The translations under genes and the position numbers were made by a program. Source: Timema cristinae (Eukaryota > Arthropoda > Insecta > Phasmatodea > Timematidae). From it: 64,000 nucleotides of DNA. Of the stretch, positions 1-11,780 are shown piece after piece (position 1 is the first letter of the stretch; every line of letters begins with the position of its first letter). The DNA lies in contig JBCFYV010002255.1 in assembly GCA_039000515.1 (NCBI GenBank), forward strand, positions 24,921,963 to 24,985,962, written 5' to 3'. The notes beneath the pieces were generated by a model. That model was not told where the DNA came from, made no database searches, and worked only from the letters and a program-made list of their open reading frames with translations.

Positions 1-561
1 TTGTGTTATCGCATTTCTAAGCAGGTGTCGTCTTAACAAACACCAGGTGATCTGCATAGAAGCGTGAGTTGGGTGTGTTTTATTTGAGCTTCCCTTCGAC
101 TCCTCCAGGAGGCAGAACACGGTCATCAAGAGCGAGGCTATGCTTGCGAGAGAGGCGTGTCAATGTTTTAATAAGATTAACGCGAGGCTATGTTTACTTG
201 TACAGGCGCGCCATAAGCCTCTTAGCCAAGGGTGGAGGAGTAGACTTACACAGCTACACTTCTGTAGAATCTACATACAGTCCATTCACCACTGGAATGG
301 AGGTAACCGACAGCTAGCAGAAGATTTTAAGTGCAAATATTGTTTAAAGGACACTAATGTTAACTGAGGTGGAAAGTATTATTTCCTTGGTAATATTATA
401 ATATCAATCATAAATATAAATATTTATAATACTACTTCAGAAAGGATTACTATATAACTATTTTTTCGTCACTTATTTAATACCAAAATACTAAAACTAT
501 TAAAGTTGTTCCTTTGTTTTGGCAAAAAGAGATATTATGGTACATGAAATAATAAGTTTTT
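1..561. other. Intergenic or intronic, no gene seen
   Basis: No domain, splice-framed exon or known repeat was recognised. The first 320 bases are somewhat GC-richer and contain an imperfect direct repeat (GCGAGGCTATG at about 132 and 182). Two overlapping short open frames here have no recognisable product and are not called. Confidence 0.4.
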
Positions 562-815
562 TAGCACCGCGTTTGGCATCCGTTTGAGCTATACGCAGAT
601 ATTCTAATGGCGCTGATGGTTTAAGTAAATTGGGGGGGGGGGGGGTATATTTGTAGGAAGATTATACACATTTACGTGTATGTATGGTTGAAAACCATTT
701 TGTAAATTCAATATCAGTTCATCCGACCGAGATACAAACCTCTATCTCCCCGTCATCGGCAATATAGTCCAATGCAAGTGTAGCGCGTTAATCTTTGTGG
801 TCACCGAAGTGGGTG
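562..815 (-). mobile_element. SINE-B, old degraded copy
   Basis: Read on the minus strand it starts with a decayed tRNA-like head (CACTTCGGTGACC near 800-813), has a diverged B-box near 727-741 and ends in the AGCACCGCG-type tail complement at 563. Compared with the young copy at 56749-56986 it is heavily mutated, so it is an old insertion. A run of 14 G (632-645) has grown inside it. Confidence 0.7.
632..645 (+). repeat. Poly(G) run, 14 nt
   Basis: Fourteen consecutive G lie inside the degraded SINE-B copy. Length is likely to be polymorphic and error-prone in sequencing. Confidence 0.9.
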
Positions 816-1958
816 AGATAGTAAATTAAAAATCATTATGTTCACAATTGAATCTTCTTCTAGATAACCATCAAATAAATGAATGTGTTTTTTGTGACTT
901 AGAGAAAGAGCCGTGCAAAATATGATCTACCGAATGTTGGTTGAATCTCCAACAGTCCCACCATCAGCTTCAAAGGCTGCGTAGCACTGAATAGGCGTAC
1001 TAGGGAAATGAGGAGTGAGGTAGTTTCCCGTTTCTTTCCTCAATGAGCCAGAAGGTACTAATTCACATCATTCGGCCAAGCATTATGAACATTATATCCC
1101 AAAGATGAATCTGGGCAGCAAAATATTAGTTAAGAAATAAAATTTTTTTTTTTCAAACAAATGCGTATAGACACTGTTTAAATGACGTATTCAGCCATCC
1201 TTGGTCCGTATTGTTCAACATCTTGATTTATGAAGTAAACGAAATCTATTATAATTTCTCGTTTGTAAAACAATTCTAATTGAACCGAAGTGGCCACGAC
1301 AAAAAAACAACAACATCCAAACGGTTTATTTTCATAAGTTTGTGCTTGAATAATGTAGAAACATTTAAAAGAAGAAATTATCAATAAAATATTTTAGTGA
1401 ATGTTTTAATTTCCAAAAGTAATAGCCGCTCAAAATATTATTGTCTTGCAGATCATATGGTCTGGCGAATGGATACATAAGAATATATCTGATAGCTTTA
1501 GCTAGCTGTTAGCTACCACCACTCCCGTAGTGAGTCAACTATAGTATCACCTCATCCCTGGAGGGTATGACGTCATGGAAATTATTTTAGGATAAGATGA
1601 AATTATTTTAAAATAGGATTATAAGCTATCCTAACGGGGAGGTAGTTCGTTGAGTGTTTGCTAGCTTAGGGGCGAGGTTGGGAGGAGCGGGTTTGAAGGG
1701 AGACTGTTTGGTAAATGTACCCTTTCACCCTCATTACCAGATTGGTCAAACACATACACAGCTCGAGGTATAGCGTAACAAATCTCTGCGTGTGTGTGTG
1801 CGTGTGTGTGCGTGTGTGTATTGGTTTACCACGAATATTTATAATGAGGAATGGATAGTGTAGATGTTTGGCCAATAAATGGCTGGAATGAAGGGGTGCA
1901 CAGACAGGCAAAGTTATTTAGTACAACAAATTATTATTAACTGTCCATTTTTATAAAT
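816..1958. other. AT-rich unique-looking sequence, no gene
   Basis: No coding exon was recognised. It contains only short open frames and the GT/CG microsatellite at 1788-1820. The last bases before the next SINE form its left target-site copy (1945-1958). Confidence 0.4.
1788..1820 (+). repeat. (GT)n/(CGTGTG)n microsatellite
   Basis: Alternating GT interrupted by CG steps. A short open frame on the opposite strand encodes only a His-Thr run from it. Confidence 0.9.
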
Positions 1959-2235
1959 ATTATTATTATTAGCACCGCGTCTTACTACCCGTTCGGGTTA
2001 TACGCACTTACGCTAATGTGCAATGGTAGGTTGAATGCGAGATGAAATGGAGTACCTACAGTTTAAAGTGGAATCCAAACCACGGTGGAGGCCTGGCATT
2101 CCTCACATTCACAAGATGTCTTGTCAGAGGTGAAGGAAGGGTTTGGTAATCAGATAAATCTGTGCCGGGACCGAGGATTGAACCCCGGACGCCAGCATAG
2201 AAGTCCGACACCTTACCCCTAGACCACCAGGTAAC
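1959..2235 (-). mobile_element. SINE-A, full length with 14-bp target-site duplication
   Basis: A tRNA-derived SINE. On the minus strand the head begins GTTACCTGGTGGTCTAGGGG (A-box TGGTCTAGGGG) and carries the B-box GGTTCAATCC. It then has a family-specific body and ends with the CCCGAACGGGTAGTAAGACG tail and a (AAT)n run. It is flanked by a perfect duplication CCATTTTTATAAAT (1945-1958 and 2236-2249), the signature of LINE-driven target-primed insertion. Confidence 0.92.
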
Positions 2236-2249
2236 CCATTTTTATAAAT

Positions 2250-4399
2250 CTTCACCTTTTTTTAATATAATATTTTCTGAATATGATGCACTACGTGATA
2301 AAAGAAACACCAGGGTAAAAGAATCAGGACATTTAACGTTCGCTTCCTTAACACAAATTTTTCTCCAATATAAACCAATATATTCTAATACAGTAGACCC
2401 GCTTCTTATATTATACTTACTATATAGGGCCATCTGAAATCAAACCAGGGTACCATTTGTATTTTTTTTATCTATATAAATACAAAATCATGCTTTAAAT
2501 TTTGTGAAAAATGTAGATATTATATTAGCCCAAGCTTGTCTCACACTAGTTGTGACCGAACTGGGTCGGATTAGTGACATTTTCTAAATTGTTTTCCACT
2601 CATTTCTATATATGTTCCCTTTCTCATCTCCACACAATTTGTATAATTTATCTTTCTGCTTTTACCTCCGAGTCATACTATTCAATTGACCTAGACGAAT
2701 ATGAATCACGGGTTTGAGACTGGGATTGGTAAGGCCCAATTTAGAGAAAATGCAAGAGAATTTGTATGGAGTGGGGATAAACTAGCCTCAGTACACCAAG
2801 CCTGTATTTTAACTCCAACGTCATCATCCACAATCCAGTCTAGTTCACATGTTAGTCCGATCGAGTAGTATAATATGGTGTGAAAAAACAAAGTTAGATG
2901 GTTTATAAGTATACTTAAATTAATATATAGACCTAGGTTTGCCAAAATAAAATACTGAATATGACACTTCTATGATATTGTGTTAACTGTCAATCTTATT
3001 TACTCGTTTGAAGCTCGTCTTGAATCTAAACACTATCCATACCAAGAGTAGATAGTAAACTGTACTCTTGAGATATGTTTTCAGTCCTTTTAATTATTTT
3101 GTTACAAACTTTCTTCCGGTACTCCATCCAATCATCAAGCCATCCATCTCTTTCTAATCAACATCACTCACGTTCCAACTTTTACTACTAACTTTCAGTC
3201 TCCTTTCGTTGGCCTATTGAAACTAAGTTACTAACTTTTAAGATCTGAAGAACATTGATGAAACCCACAAGAAGAAACAAACACACACACAAACACCGAG
3301 AAAGGTTTTAAAAAAAGAAGTAAGAAAATAAAAAGGTTGAAAAGTTATGTGGGTTTTTGAAGACGAAGTTTCAGTGATCCAAAGAAGGATGTAGTGTGTC
3401 GTTAATGAAACTCAAGTGGTCAACTTTGTTGCCTTAAGGGGAGTGGAGAGAAAAGCTTAAAAGAATTGTTTTGAGGTGTTTGAGGAAGAGTGACATATGG
3501 AGCGTGACATTGATGGGTTTATTAAGGGGAAGGCAATTGATAAATAGGTGATCTTAGGAGTGGATGGAAGGAAAAGCTAGTCAAGTTAAATAATTTCTCA
3601 ATGTTTATATAAAAAAAATTATCGCAACTTGGATAAAATATTTAATGAGTAAAAAAGTTTAAATTTATACATATATTAATCGAAATTGTTATTTTATATT
3701 TGAGAAGGTTATCGTGAAGTTTTAACGAGATATTTTATCTTAATTTAATACATTCTGTTCAAATACCAAGATATTCTTGAAATATATTCAAGGTTTGATG
3801 AGATTATAAGATTACTTTTGTGTAAAAAATTAGACCAATATTTTATTTACATTTAACTAAATATTTTTGCTATTCATTTTTTTAAATAAATATGTATCCT
3901 AACTCACGTTAAATCCCAGCCCACCTTAATAAATAAACATACATTAATGTCCTCATAATATATTAAGGACACGTAAATAAAATATAAATACTCAAATTTA
4001 TGTTGGAAGATCATTATATTTTACTTTATTTAATTAATTACATTGGTAGCCACGCAGGTTAAAATTTTAACCACATCCGTTCGGATTTGCTAGTGACTGT
4101 ATAAATAAGGTGGCATTTTTAAATTATTGCTATCCACTATACTTCCGCACCAACCTGGGTTCAGTTCATCTAAGCTCTACCTTCAATCTACAATCAAGTG
4201 GTGCTATCAGAGTCATAGGAATAACTGTGGGACATTAATTGGTGACAGGTATTATAAGAGCAGCAAAGGAATCTAAAATGTAGGGAAACATCGATAAGGT
4301 GAAAATGATGAACGTTTGAATTTAAGAAAGCAGTGTTAATGTATCGATTGAAAATATGAAACTAAAACAATTAAGATTGTTAAAATATTTGGGAGGTTT
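2250..4399. other. No recognisable gene or repeat
   Basis: AT-rich sequence with only short, non-conserved open frames. A purine-rich stretch around 3240-3560 looks like low-complexity DNA. I see no exon or element that I can support. Confidence 0.4.
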
Positions 4400-4960
4400 G
4401 ATGAGTTGGAATGGAAACTGCACGAAGTAGGGTAGTTATGGGGAAGGGAGCATATGGAAGAGTAAGGAGATTGTTGACGGCTGGAAGAATCACGATTGAG
4501 CTAAGAAAGAAGTTTTCATGTGTGGAGTAGAGTGGTGTGTGGATCTGAGACGTGGACAGTCATTAAGAGTGGACAAAGGTATTTGGAATGTTTTGAAATG
4601 TGGTTGTGGAAAAAAATAAATGAACGGACAGGATGAGGAATAAGGAGGTGTTGAGGTGGTTAGGAGAGGAGAGGAGTATATTGGCGATGATAGGAAATAG
4701 AAAAGATCTTGAATGGGTAACACATTACGTAGGGATCATGGCGGAGAAGATAGAAAAAAAAAAAAGAGGATTAAGAATATTGGGAATGCTAAGAGACATC
4801 CAGGAAGGATGAAGTTACAGGAAGATGAAAGAAGACACTCAGGACTGAGATAGTGGAAGACATCCAGTTGATACCTTTCCGAAGACAGATTCATAAAAGA
4901 AGAAAAAAATCTGGAAAGTTCTATTGTCAATTTGAGGATGACCAGGAAGAATAGTAAGAC
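4400..4960 (+). pseudogene. LINE (non-LTR retrotransposon) C-terminal remnant
   Basis: Frame-shifted translation on the plus strand follows the C-terminal region after the reverse transcriptase of arthropod LINEs. RRLLTAGRITIELRKKFS is seen at about 4459-4515. A decayed match to the usual SETWT...LESFEMWxWR segment lies at 4540-4610, then TDRMRNKEVLRWLGEERSIL at about 4626-4690, followed by a run matching the usual IGH..., RGR and DDL motifs. Several stops and frameshifts break it, so it is dead. Family identity (RTE-like versus a related clade) is inferred from remembered consensus features; orientation is clear. Confidence 0.8.
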
Positions 4961-7317
4961 AAGCTCCAAGTGGACGTTCACTTTTAATTAATATCGCAAT
5001 TAATAAAGAATAAAGAATCAAGTAATTATACGTTTACTAGATACTGGACGGTAAAATCCTCAATTCCTTGAATCTCACGAATCTTATGATATTCTAGAGA
5101 TTAAACATTCGTAAAATTCTAAAAAAAGTATCTCGAATACAATTATGAATAACAACTTCAAATAACAATTTTAAGCAATTGGTAAAAAGAAATATGCTGA
5201 CTTTTGAAGTTGGAAGAAAAAAAAATAACAAAAAAAATGTATTTATATAACTAATTTACTAAAAAAAACCTCTCGTTAATGACGTAGGTTACATTACAAA
5301 CAATACAGTATTTATCAGAGGAATCAGCCTTAAATAACATTTAAAATATATTTTAAATACTTTCACATTTAATAAAACATTTTTGAGGATTAGAAGATTT
5401 AAATTTGGATTCAATATTTTAAATAAAATTTAAGATTCGGATTCGAAATTTGGATTCGAGAAATCTAGGATCTAATATTTACTTATATCAACAAAAAATT
5501 TAATTAGTTTAATCAAGATCACGACTCTAGATCTTAATGTTTTAAATATATAATTTATAAAATTACATTGATAGTTAATGGATAGTCAGATACATTTATA
5601 ATCTCTAATGAAAACTGAATATAATCAAACAACGTGATCCTCTCATATTAACTCGTCAATGGATGAGTAACCTATATGTGTTGTGGTGAAACGATGTACT
5701 TAGAAAGTATTCCTCCGCATAGATCAGGGGTGTATTCTTGGGTAAAATAAAATTTAACTTAGTTTTTCTCAACAAATTATTACTTTTTAATTCTTAACTC
5801 TAAAATGTATTCAAACTTACTCAATATTTGTGGTTGAAATATACTATCTTTTTCAGTGAGAAGAAAGTCATACATTTATTTGTTAAAAATGTTTGGTAAG
5901 AAGTGGTCAGAGACGAGATGAAAGGGCAAAGACAGAGGGGGTTTGTTGGGGTTATTTGAGAAATAAATCCTAACTCTTCATCTTGGCCTCAAGGTAGTGA
6001 ATCTAGATATTTGACTAGACCTGGCAACTTTGTCTTCCCTCCGAGGTCAAGTTAAACATGATCTCTCTTTGATTTTACCAAGAAACGAACAAATTTTGTT
6101 TTAATTCAAATGAAACGTATATACAGTAGTGTATTTATTTGAGTTAATTATTAATAAAACCTTCCTTAACCCCTTTCTAATATTAGATCAGTCTAACTAA
6201 GCATAAAAACTAAACCGTTAATTAAAAAGCTTTTGAAAAGTTAACATTTATTAAAAATCATATTGTTTGGAATGACGTACTTAAAGTGGAATTTTTTAAC
6301 ACATACATACCTTATATATTTACAAATTAAAAACTAAGAAAACATCAAACAACCCACCCATCACCAGCAATGGTGACCACGTGGATAAAGGTGTCATCCA
6401 TTAGTCTCATGTTATATTAATTCAGAAAACATTCTGAGAGATTAATGTCAAGGAGCGTTTAAAGTTTATTAAGAATATAAATCATGTCCTAAGAAAGATT
6501 TAAATATCTTAGTATAAATTTCTTAGAATGTTTTCTAAATTAGTATCAATGTTTTAGCACCGAGTATTACTAACTATTTGGTTAAATATATATTACATAT
6601 TTAAAAAAATATATTCAGTCATATCCTTAGTAAGACTCCTGCTATTTGACTTGGTCATTAACAAAAAGCTAAAAATTAGAATTCTGGCTGATTATTTTGA
6701 GGCAGATTTTCAACATTGGTCGTATATTCTACCTTTGCTAAAATGCAATTGGATTTATTCTAAATTATATCTTACTCATCCTTACCGCATTAGAATTACA
6801 AGAGTCTATTTCTTACACTCAGGTGCAGAGAGCAGAAAAATGATACATTAACTAAGTACACAGCTCTAAACAACACAATTATAAATACATAATTCGCGAA
6901 GTAATGCATTTATATATATATATATATAATATTTTGGATCTCACATAGGAAAGAATTAATGTCTTCTAGAAACCACTTGTTTACTTTAGCCACTAGCCTA
7001 CGACACTGGCTAAACATAAATTTCTAAAAAGCTATCCTTTTCTTCAATTATCCTAATGTTGCCTTTTAATTATATTATACAGCGTGAGACAATTTAATGT
7101 GACTTTCTTTTGTAGTGCTATTGTGAAGAGCTCAAGTTGATAAAAAAAAAGTCTTCAATATAAAAACTTCATTATAATTCAATTTATGAATCTCTTCTTG
7201 CTTAAAAAATAGATAAATGCCAAGTGGTATCCAGGACCAGTGATATATTCTGGCTCGTCTTTCCAGTATCAAAAATTAGGTTTGTTTACATACCCGTAAA
7301 GAAAATCTTTGATAACT
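4961..7317. other. AT-rich, no gene; one SINE tail remnant
   Basis: No exon was recognised. A likely decayed SINE-A/B 3' tail lies at 6556-6620 (AGCACCGAGTATTACTAAC...). A (TA)n microsatellite is at about 6910-6928. The rest is unannotated AT-rich DNA. Confidence 0.4.
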
Positions 7318-7491
7318 TATGAAATGTGGTGATGGAGAATACTTGAGAAGACCAGATGAACAGACAGGCTGACAAATGAAGAAACCCCAATTAGAGTTTA
7401 AAGTGGGTGAGAAGAGAACCATTTTGTATTTGACTCTTCAGTGCAAAGCAAAATGGATAGGACACATCCTTAGAAGTAACTGTATTCTACA
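7318..7491 (+). pseudogene. LINE C-terminal remnant, upstream half (split by a Helitron-like element)
   Basis: Translation gives an EMWWRILRR-type segment, then VGEKRTILYLTLQCKAKWIG and HILRS, the conserved region after the reverse transcriptase of the same broad LINE group as at 4.4 kb. The frame stops at 7491, where an inserted element begins, and resumes at 7937. An in-frame stop is present near 7370, so the copy is dead. Confidence 0.78.
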
Positions 7492-7936
7492 CTAGCCCCT
7501 TCCCCGTAAAAAAATATTGTAAAGAACCTGTAAAACAAAGGTTCAAATCATCCATCATGTCAATATAAAAACAAAACTTTTTTTCTTATTTTTTTTGAAA
7601 ATAGAGTACTACCATCAGTGTATAGCCCCCTACCTCTTTTTATCCTCCCTCCTATTTTCATCTCATTCCTATTTCCTCACCTCTACCCCCCTGCCCCCTT
7701 CACCGACCCCACTTTCCCTTCAATAACTTTTTTCCAACGGCTATATAATATACTATCGAAATTTTTATGAGAATTAAATTAAATTTTCAAAATAAAATAT
7801 AGCCTATGTTACTCGCTGATAATGTAGCTTTATATTGGTGAAAGAATTTTTAAAATCGGTCCAGTTGTTTTTGAGTTTATCCATTACAAACAAAAACAAA
7901 AAATCAAATCTTTCCTCTTTATAATATTAGTATAGA
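7492..7936 (-). mobile_element. Helitron-like non-autonomous element
   Basis: On the minus strand the 5' end reads TCTATACTAATATTATAAAG and the 3' end reads GGAAGGGGCTAG. TC at the 5' end and CTAG (CTRR) at the 3' end are Helitron hallmarks, and flanks consistent with an A|T target are present (A at 7491, T at 7937). There are no terminal inverted repeats and no target duplication. The same element recurs in the opposite orientation at 12516-12912. No Rep/helicase coding is visible. The class call rests on the termini and on resemblance to common arthropod Helitron-type repeats. Confidence 0.68.
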
Positions 7937-8070
7937 TATAGATAACGTCATAGAAGGAAAGTATAAGGGAAAGAGAAGGTTAGGAAGGAGGAGGATTCAA
8001 ATGTTGAATGACTTGAAGGAAAGAATATAATTCTGGGAGCTTGTAACAAGTTACATTGTAACAGTTCAAT
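7937..8070 (+). pseudogene. LINE C-terminal remnant, downstream half
   Basis: It continues the LINE from 7318-7491 after the inserted element. VIEGKYKGKRRLGRRRIQML then NDLKERI matches the usual VIEGK..GKRRRGRRRxQxLDDLK terminal motif. Together with the upstream half it shows that the 445-bp element landed inside a LINE. Confidence 0.8.
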
Positions 8071-9194
8071 CAAATGGCATAACACTCACCCTCCGACGCG
8101 TTGGACTCCAACTCCAAGCCATGCTTAGCCACACACCTCTTCCTTCTATCATACTATCTGGCTGACTGATAGGATGCGGGACTTGGTGCGGTGCAAGAAA
8201 AAATAACACTCACGGCAAACAAAACAAATGAAGGCTACGTTGCGCGCCTAGTTGTTACTTCCTCCGCCTGACTTGTCCAAGCGTATGTTCTATTGTCATC
8301 ATGTCAACGAGACTTCGATAAGCTTCCACAAGCTTCTACATGCTTCGAGGTCTCGTCCTTTCCACTCCCCTCTCACCCTTGGTTTCCCACTACTCTTTGA
8401 GGACATGTGGTCTAGTGAGCTTGCTATATATGGTAGAGTTTTGTAGACATCGTCACTCATTGTATCATAGGTTTACCAAAGGTGAGAACGTCAAATAAAG
8501 CTGAGACTTAATTCTATCCTTCAAAATTCTCTTTCGGCTAAATATGTGGGAGTCTTTTCAAAATTATTTATTTGATCTTATAAATTTAAATTTGCAATTA
8601 TGGGATGGGTGTTTTGGTATCAGCATGGTTAATTTTAAAAACAATTATTTTATTTATCTTTTTGGGGAAACTTAATCCTTGCTCCAATGTAAACGTACTT
8701 TCTGTTTTCGCCACCAGGTGACTAGCTTTTGATTGCGCTCTTACCGACTTACGGATTAACTGTTGGCGTCATTCGTTGGAGAACGAATTTTAGGTTAAAA
8801 TAACTTTGAGAGCACCTATTAACGTTTATTAGTATGTGGGAAGCTTACACTTAATTGTCTATAATATACTGTTAACTTCAATAGCTTTGGACTGCCTCAG
8901 ATGGTTAAAGGGGAAGTTGATTGTCCTTGATTTGTATAATACTTTGTGAATATATCTCTTCGGGATTCGTTGCTAGGCAGGACACTTATATTTAACACTG
9001 TTCTATTAATATTAGATGCATGCGAACTTATTTTTTGTTGTAAGTAATCTTCTAAACCACTTCTTTATATCGCGTGTCATTGTTACGTCATTGGATGGAT
9101 TATTACAATTGGAGGCGGGGGAACTTTATAATTAATTTATTTAGTAATCTTGTAATGTTCAAAGCATTCATGGCAACAGTGGCGAGCTTGTTTA
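8071..9194. other. No gene; possible decayed LTR-like sequence
   Basis: It contains CTCTTTGAG, a TATA-like GCTATATATGG (about 8421) and downstream pieces that resemble, in the same order, sequence near 55640-55800. The match is patchy. It might be a diverged LTR or another dispersed repeat. No coding sequence was recognised. Confidence 0.25.
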
Positions 9195-9445
9195 ATATGC
9201 GAGTCTTCCACTCTGGTCATTCTAGTCAATATTTATATATTTATGAAATATTCTTGTTCAATATTAAAGTCTTTGACTTTGGACGCAAGTCAATATTAAT
9301 ATATTTACAAATATTCTCGTTTAATATTAAAGTCTTTGTCTTTGGACGCTCTAGTAAATATTTATAAATTTATGAAATATTCTTGTTTAATATTAAAGTC
9401 TTTGACTTTTGACAGTTTATCAAATATTTATATATTTATTAATTG
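9195..9445. repeat. Tandem repeat, ~65-bp unit, about 3.7 copies
   Basis: The block (AATATTAAAGTCTTTGACTT, then TTGGACGC, then an AT-rich TTATATATTTATGAAATATT segment) is repeated with about 10-15 % divergence. An open frame at 9074-9367 is a by-product of this repeat. Confidence 0.85.
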
Positions 9446-9977
9446 TTATTGTATATCGACCGTTTCTTTAATTTACCATAAAATATACTGTTATTCTCTT
9501 GTAACTCCATGACTATCATTTGCTCACAAAAAAAGGTGGTTACAAGCTGAAGGAGGATGCAAACCACAGGGCAGGGCGCAGGGGTAGTGTAATCTCACTG
9601 ACAAAAGGAATGGATCTGTCGTAAGACAGAACACCTAATAATAATAAATATTGAAATGTGCCTCATTTGATATAGGCAAACTGTTGAAAACATCTGGATT
9701 TTCATTCAGCATGAACATGAACTGCCTAAAAATGTCAGCATATACTCTTGGTAATTTGTTTTCGTCTGACCGCTCCAAGTCTAAGGAGTGTGTAAACCAA
9801 CCACGAACAATTATAGAGTTCAAACAACGAATCACTGAAGATATTCAAATGTTTGGAACAAGCTATGAAACGTTTCAAATCTAGATTACAACTAATACAA
9901 GAACCAATTACAAACACTGGTACTAGATGTACTAAAACTAAGTATTTATTTACATAGAAAGCTCTCTACTATGTTAA
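9446..9977. other. No gene recognised
   Basis: Short overlapping open frames occur on both strands between 9635 and 9917 with no recognisable domain. The last four bases before the next element are TTAA. Confidence 0.35.
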
Positions 9978-10339
9978 GGTGCAACAGAAAGGAGCGCGAG
10001 TAATTTTACAGTTTTTATAGCATTACATATTTTTGGCCAAAATAAATCAAATATTTCTCCAGTAGCAACATATAGTTTAGTATTCTGCACATGCTAATAT
10101 CAACAGATCTTGAATATCTGTCAAGGGTATCCTGGAATTTTTTCAAAACTTTTTAAATTAAAAGAGAAGGTTTTGACAAAATTCCAGAACACCGTTGACA
10201 GATATTCAAGATCTGTTGATATTAGCACGTGCAGAAAACTAAACTTTGTTACTACTGGAGAAATAATTGAATTATTTTGGACAAAATATTTCAATTCTAT
10301 AAAAAGTATAAAAATATTGGCACTCCCTTCTGCCGCACC
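9978..10339. mobile_element. Foldback (palindromic) element, copy 1, 362 bp
   Basis: The left arm starts GGTGCAACAGAAAGGAGCGC and the right arm ends with its approximate complement CTCCCTTCTGCCGCACC. The two arms (about 160 nt each) pair through almost their whole length around a small loop near 10150-10170; for example AACAGATCTTGAATATCTGT and the complementary block lie on opposite arms. The flanks are TTAA (left) and TTAT (right). It carries no transposase. A transcript would form a long hairpin. Related copies are at 35461-35824 and 52770-52875. Confidence 0.85.
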
Positions 10340-11128
10340 TTATGAAATTTATTTTATTAGTACGTTTGGACCTATTAACACAAAGTATTTAATCTAAGAG
10401 AAAAACAGCTTATAGTTCAACAATATTTCAAACTTGATCTCCCATTAACAGACAATACAGTCTTTTGCGAGCTTCATGTTATAACCCATGCATACATGGT
10501 GATGGGGAAGGAATATTATATTTGAGGGTTAATTTAAATATCTTGTTTAAATCTTCAACTCAGATATTCTCAAATGAAAAATACAAAATAACAAAATGGT
10601 AAATGATTCAACATACAGACTGATCCGTTTGAAGCTAAATAAAACGATGTTTTAAATCTCGCTATGAATTCTTCCACCCCCCCCCCCCCCCCCCCCCCCA
10701 CCCCCATCCTCCTTTTATCTATTGAGGTGTATATTTGAAGTGTATTAGTATATATAAATGTTGTATATGGTCAACCAATATCACTGCAACATTCAAACTA
10801 ATAACACAGCGGATGCTGACTAACACGGAAAGGTTTGGTTGTCAGATATCGTCTATGCTGTATAAACCAAGGAGGTCGTGTAAAAATAATCCCAATATAT
10901 CTTTAGTTTTTCTTGTGTCTTTTGTTGAAAATGTGACTAAAATATTCTAGATAGTTTTATATGTATGTCTTTTTATTTTTGCGTCATTTCGAATTGATTA
11001 CCAGTATAGATTAAATAGTGCGCGTAAGACGTTTGGTGCAGTTGTGAAAACACTTGTTAATCCCACCGTGTGTGATTGTTTACTTTTGACTCGTGTTTCT
11101 CTGTCCGGTGTCTGTTTTTTTTTTACAA
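10340..11128. other. No gene; contains long C run
   Basis: Mostly AT-rich sequence with a 23-nt C run at 10677-10699. The small open frame at 10735-10950 shows no known domain. Confidence 0.35.
10677..10705 (+). repeat. Poly(C) run, C23-A-C5
   Basis: Twenty-three C, one A and five C. The minus strand is a G run able in principle to form quadruplex structure. Length is likely unstable. Confidence 0.92.
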
Positions 11129-11347
11129 CACGTTATACTCTTATGTACTAATTACACTAATGGCTTAGCGATTATAACGGTTTGGTTGAGATGAAGTACA
11201 CCCGCATTTGCGTGGAAGAAGAATAGAAAGCAATTTAGGAAAAATTCTCAGTGCACCAGATCGGGATTGAATCCCAATATCCCCATCTTCGGCAGTCTAA
11301 CCCGAAACAAGAGTTGCGCGTTAGACCCCATGGGCACCGAGGCTGGT
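11129..11347 (-). mobile_element. SINE-B, degraded copy
   Basis: On the minus strand: tRNA-like head (CCTCGGTGCCC), B-box region GGGATTCAATCCC near 11262-11276, body (CGCAAATGCGGGTG) and a decayed tail (CATTAGTG...). No clean target duplication was found. Confidence 0.78.
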
Positions 11348-11502
11348 GTCTGCTCAATCAATCGATAGGTTAGGTTAGATTAGGTTTGTGAAATTGTAAG
11401 GTAATCAATCACCTGAGGATTAGGCTATGTTATGTTAAGTTAGACTTGGTCAACAAAAATAAAAGAATATTACCTAATGGTAAGATTAGATCTAAAATTG
11501 AA

Positions 11503-11768
11503 ACCCATCTCGTTGGCGTAGTTAGCTATCGCGCAAGTTTCGTTTTGAACTAGACTTCTGAGGACAAGGAGATTGAGGTTTGAATCTCATTCAGGTGAAC
11601 TGAGGGTGGGTTTTCCTAAATGGTATCCCAATTTCCCTCCACGCAAATTTGGGTTCACTTCCTTTATATTCAACCTTCTTCTTGCCAAACCCATTAGAGT
11701 ACTTAAACGTATAACCCAAACGGGTAGTAATTCGTGGTGCTAAGTATTATTATTATTATTATTATTAT
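11503..11768 (+). mobile_element. SINE-B with 12-bp target-site duplication
   Basis: A tRNA-like head with TTGGCGTAGTTAGC and B-box GAGGTTTGAATCTC leads to the body CCCTCCACGCAAATTTGGGT and the tail CCCAAACGGGTAGTAA, followed by (TTA)n. It is flanked by TCTAAAATTGAA at 11491-11502 and again at 11769-11780. Confidence 0.9.
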
Positions 11769-11780
11769 TCTAAAATTGAA

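Noticed and set aside
9074..9367. 97-codon ORF with repeated NIKVFDFGR peptide
   Set aside because: Generated by the ~65-bp tandem repeat; no family resemblance.
10110..10397. 95-codon ORF
   Set aside because: Lies inside the right arm of the foldback element; the counterpart in the 35.5-kb copy is not conserved as an open frame.
11360..11385. TTAGG-like interstitial telomere repeat
   Set aside because: Only two or three imperfect units (AGGTTAGGTTAGATTAGG); too short to support.
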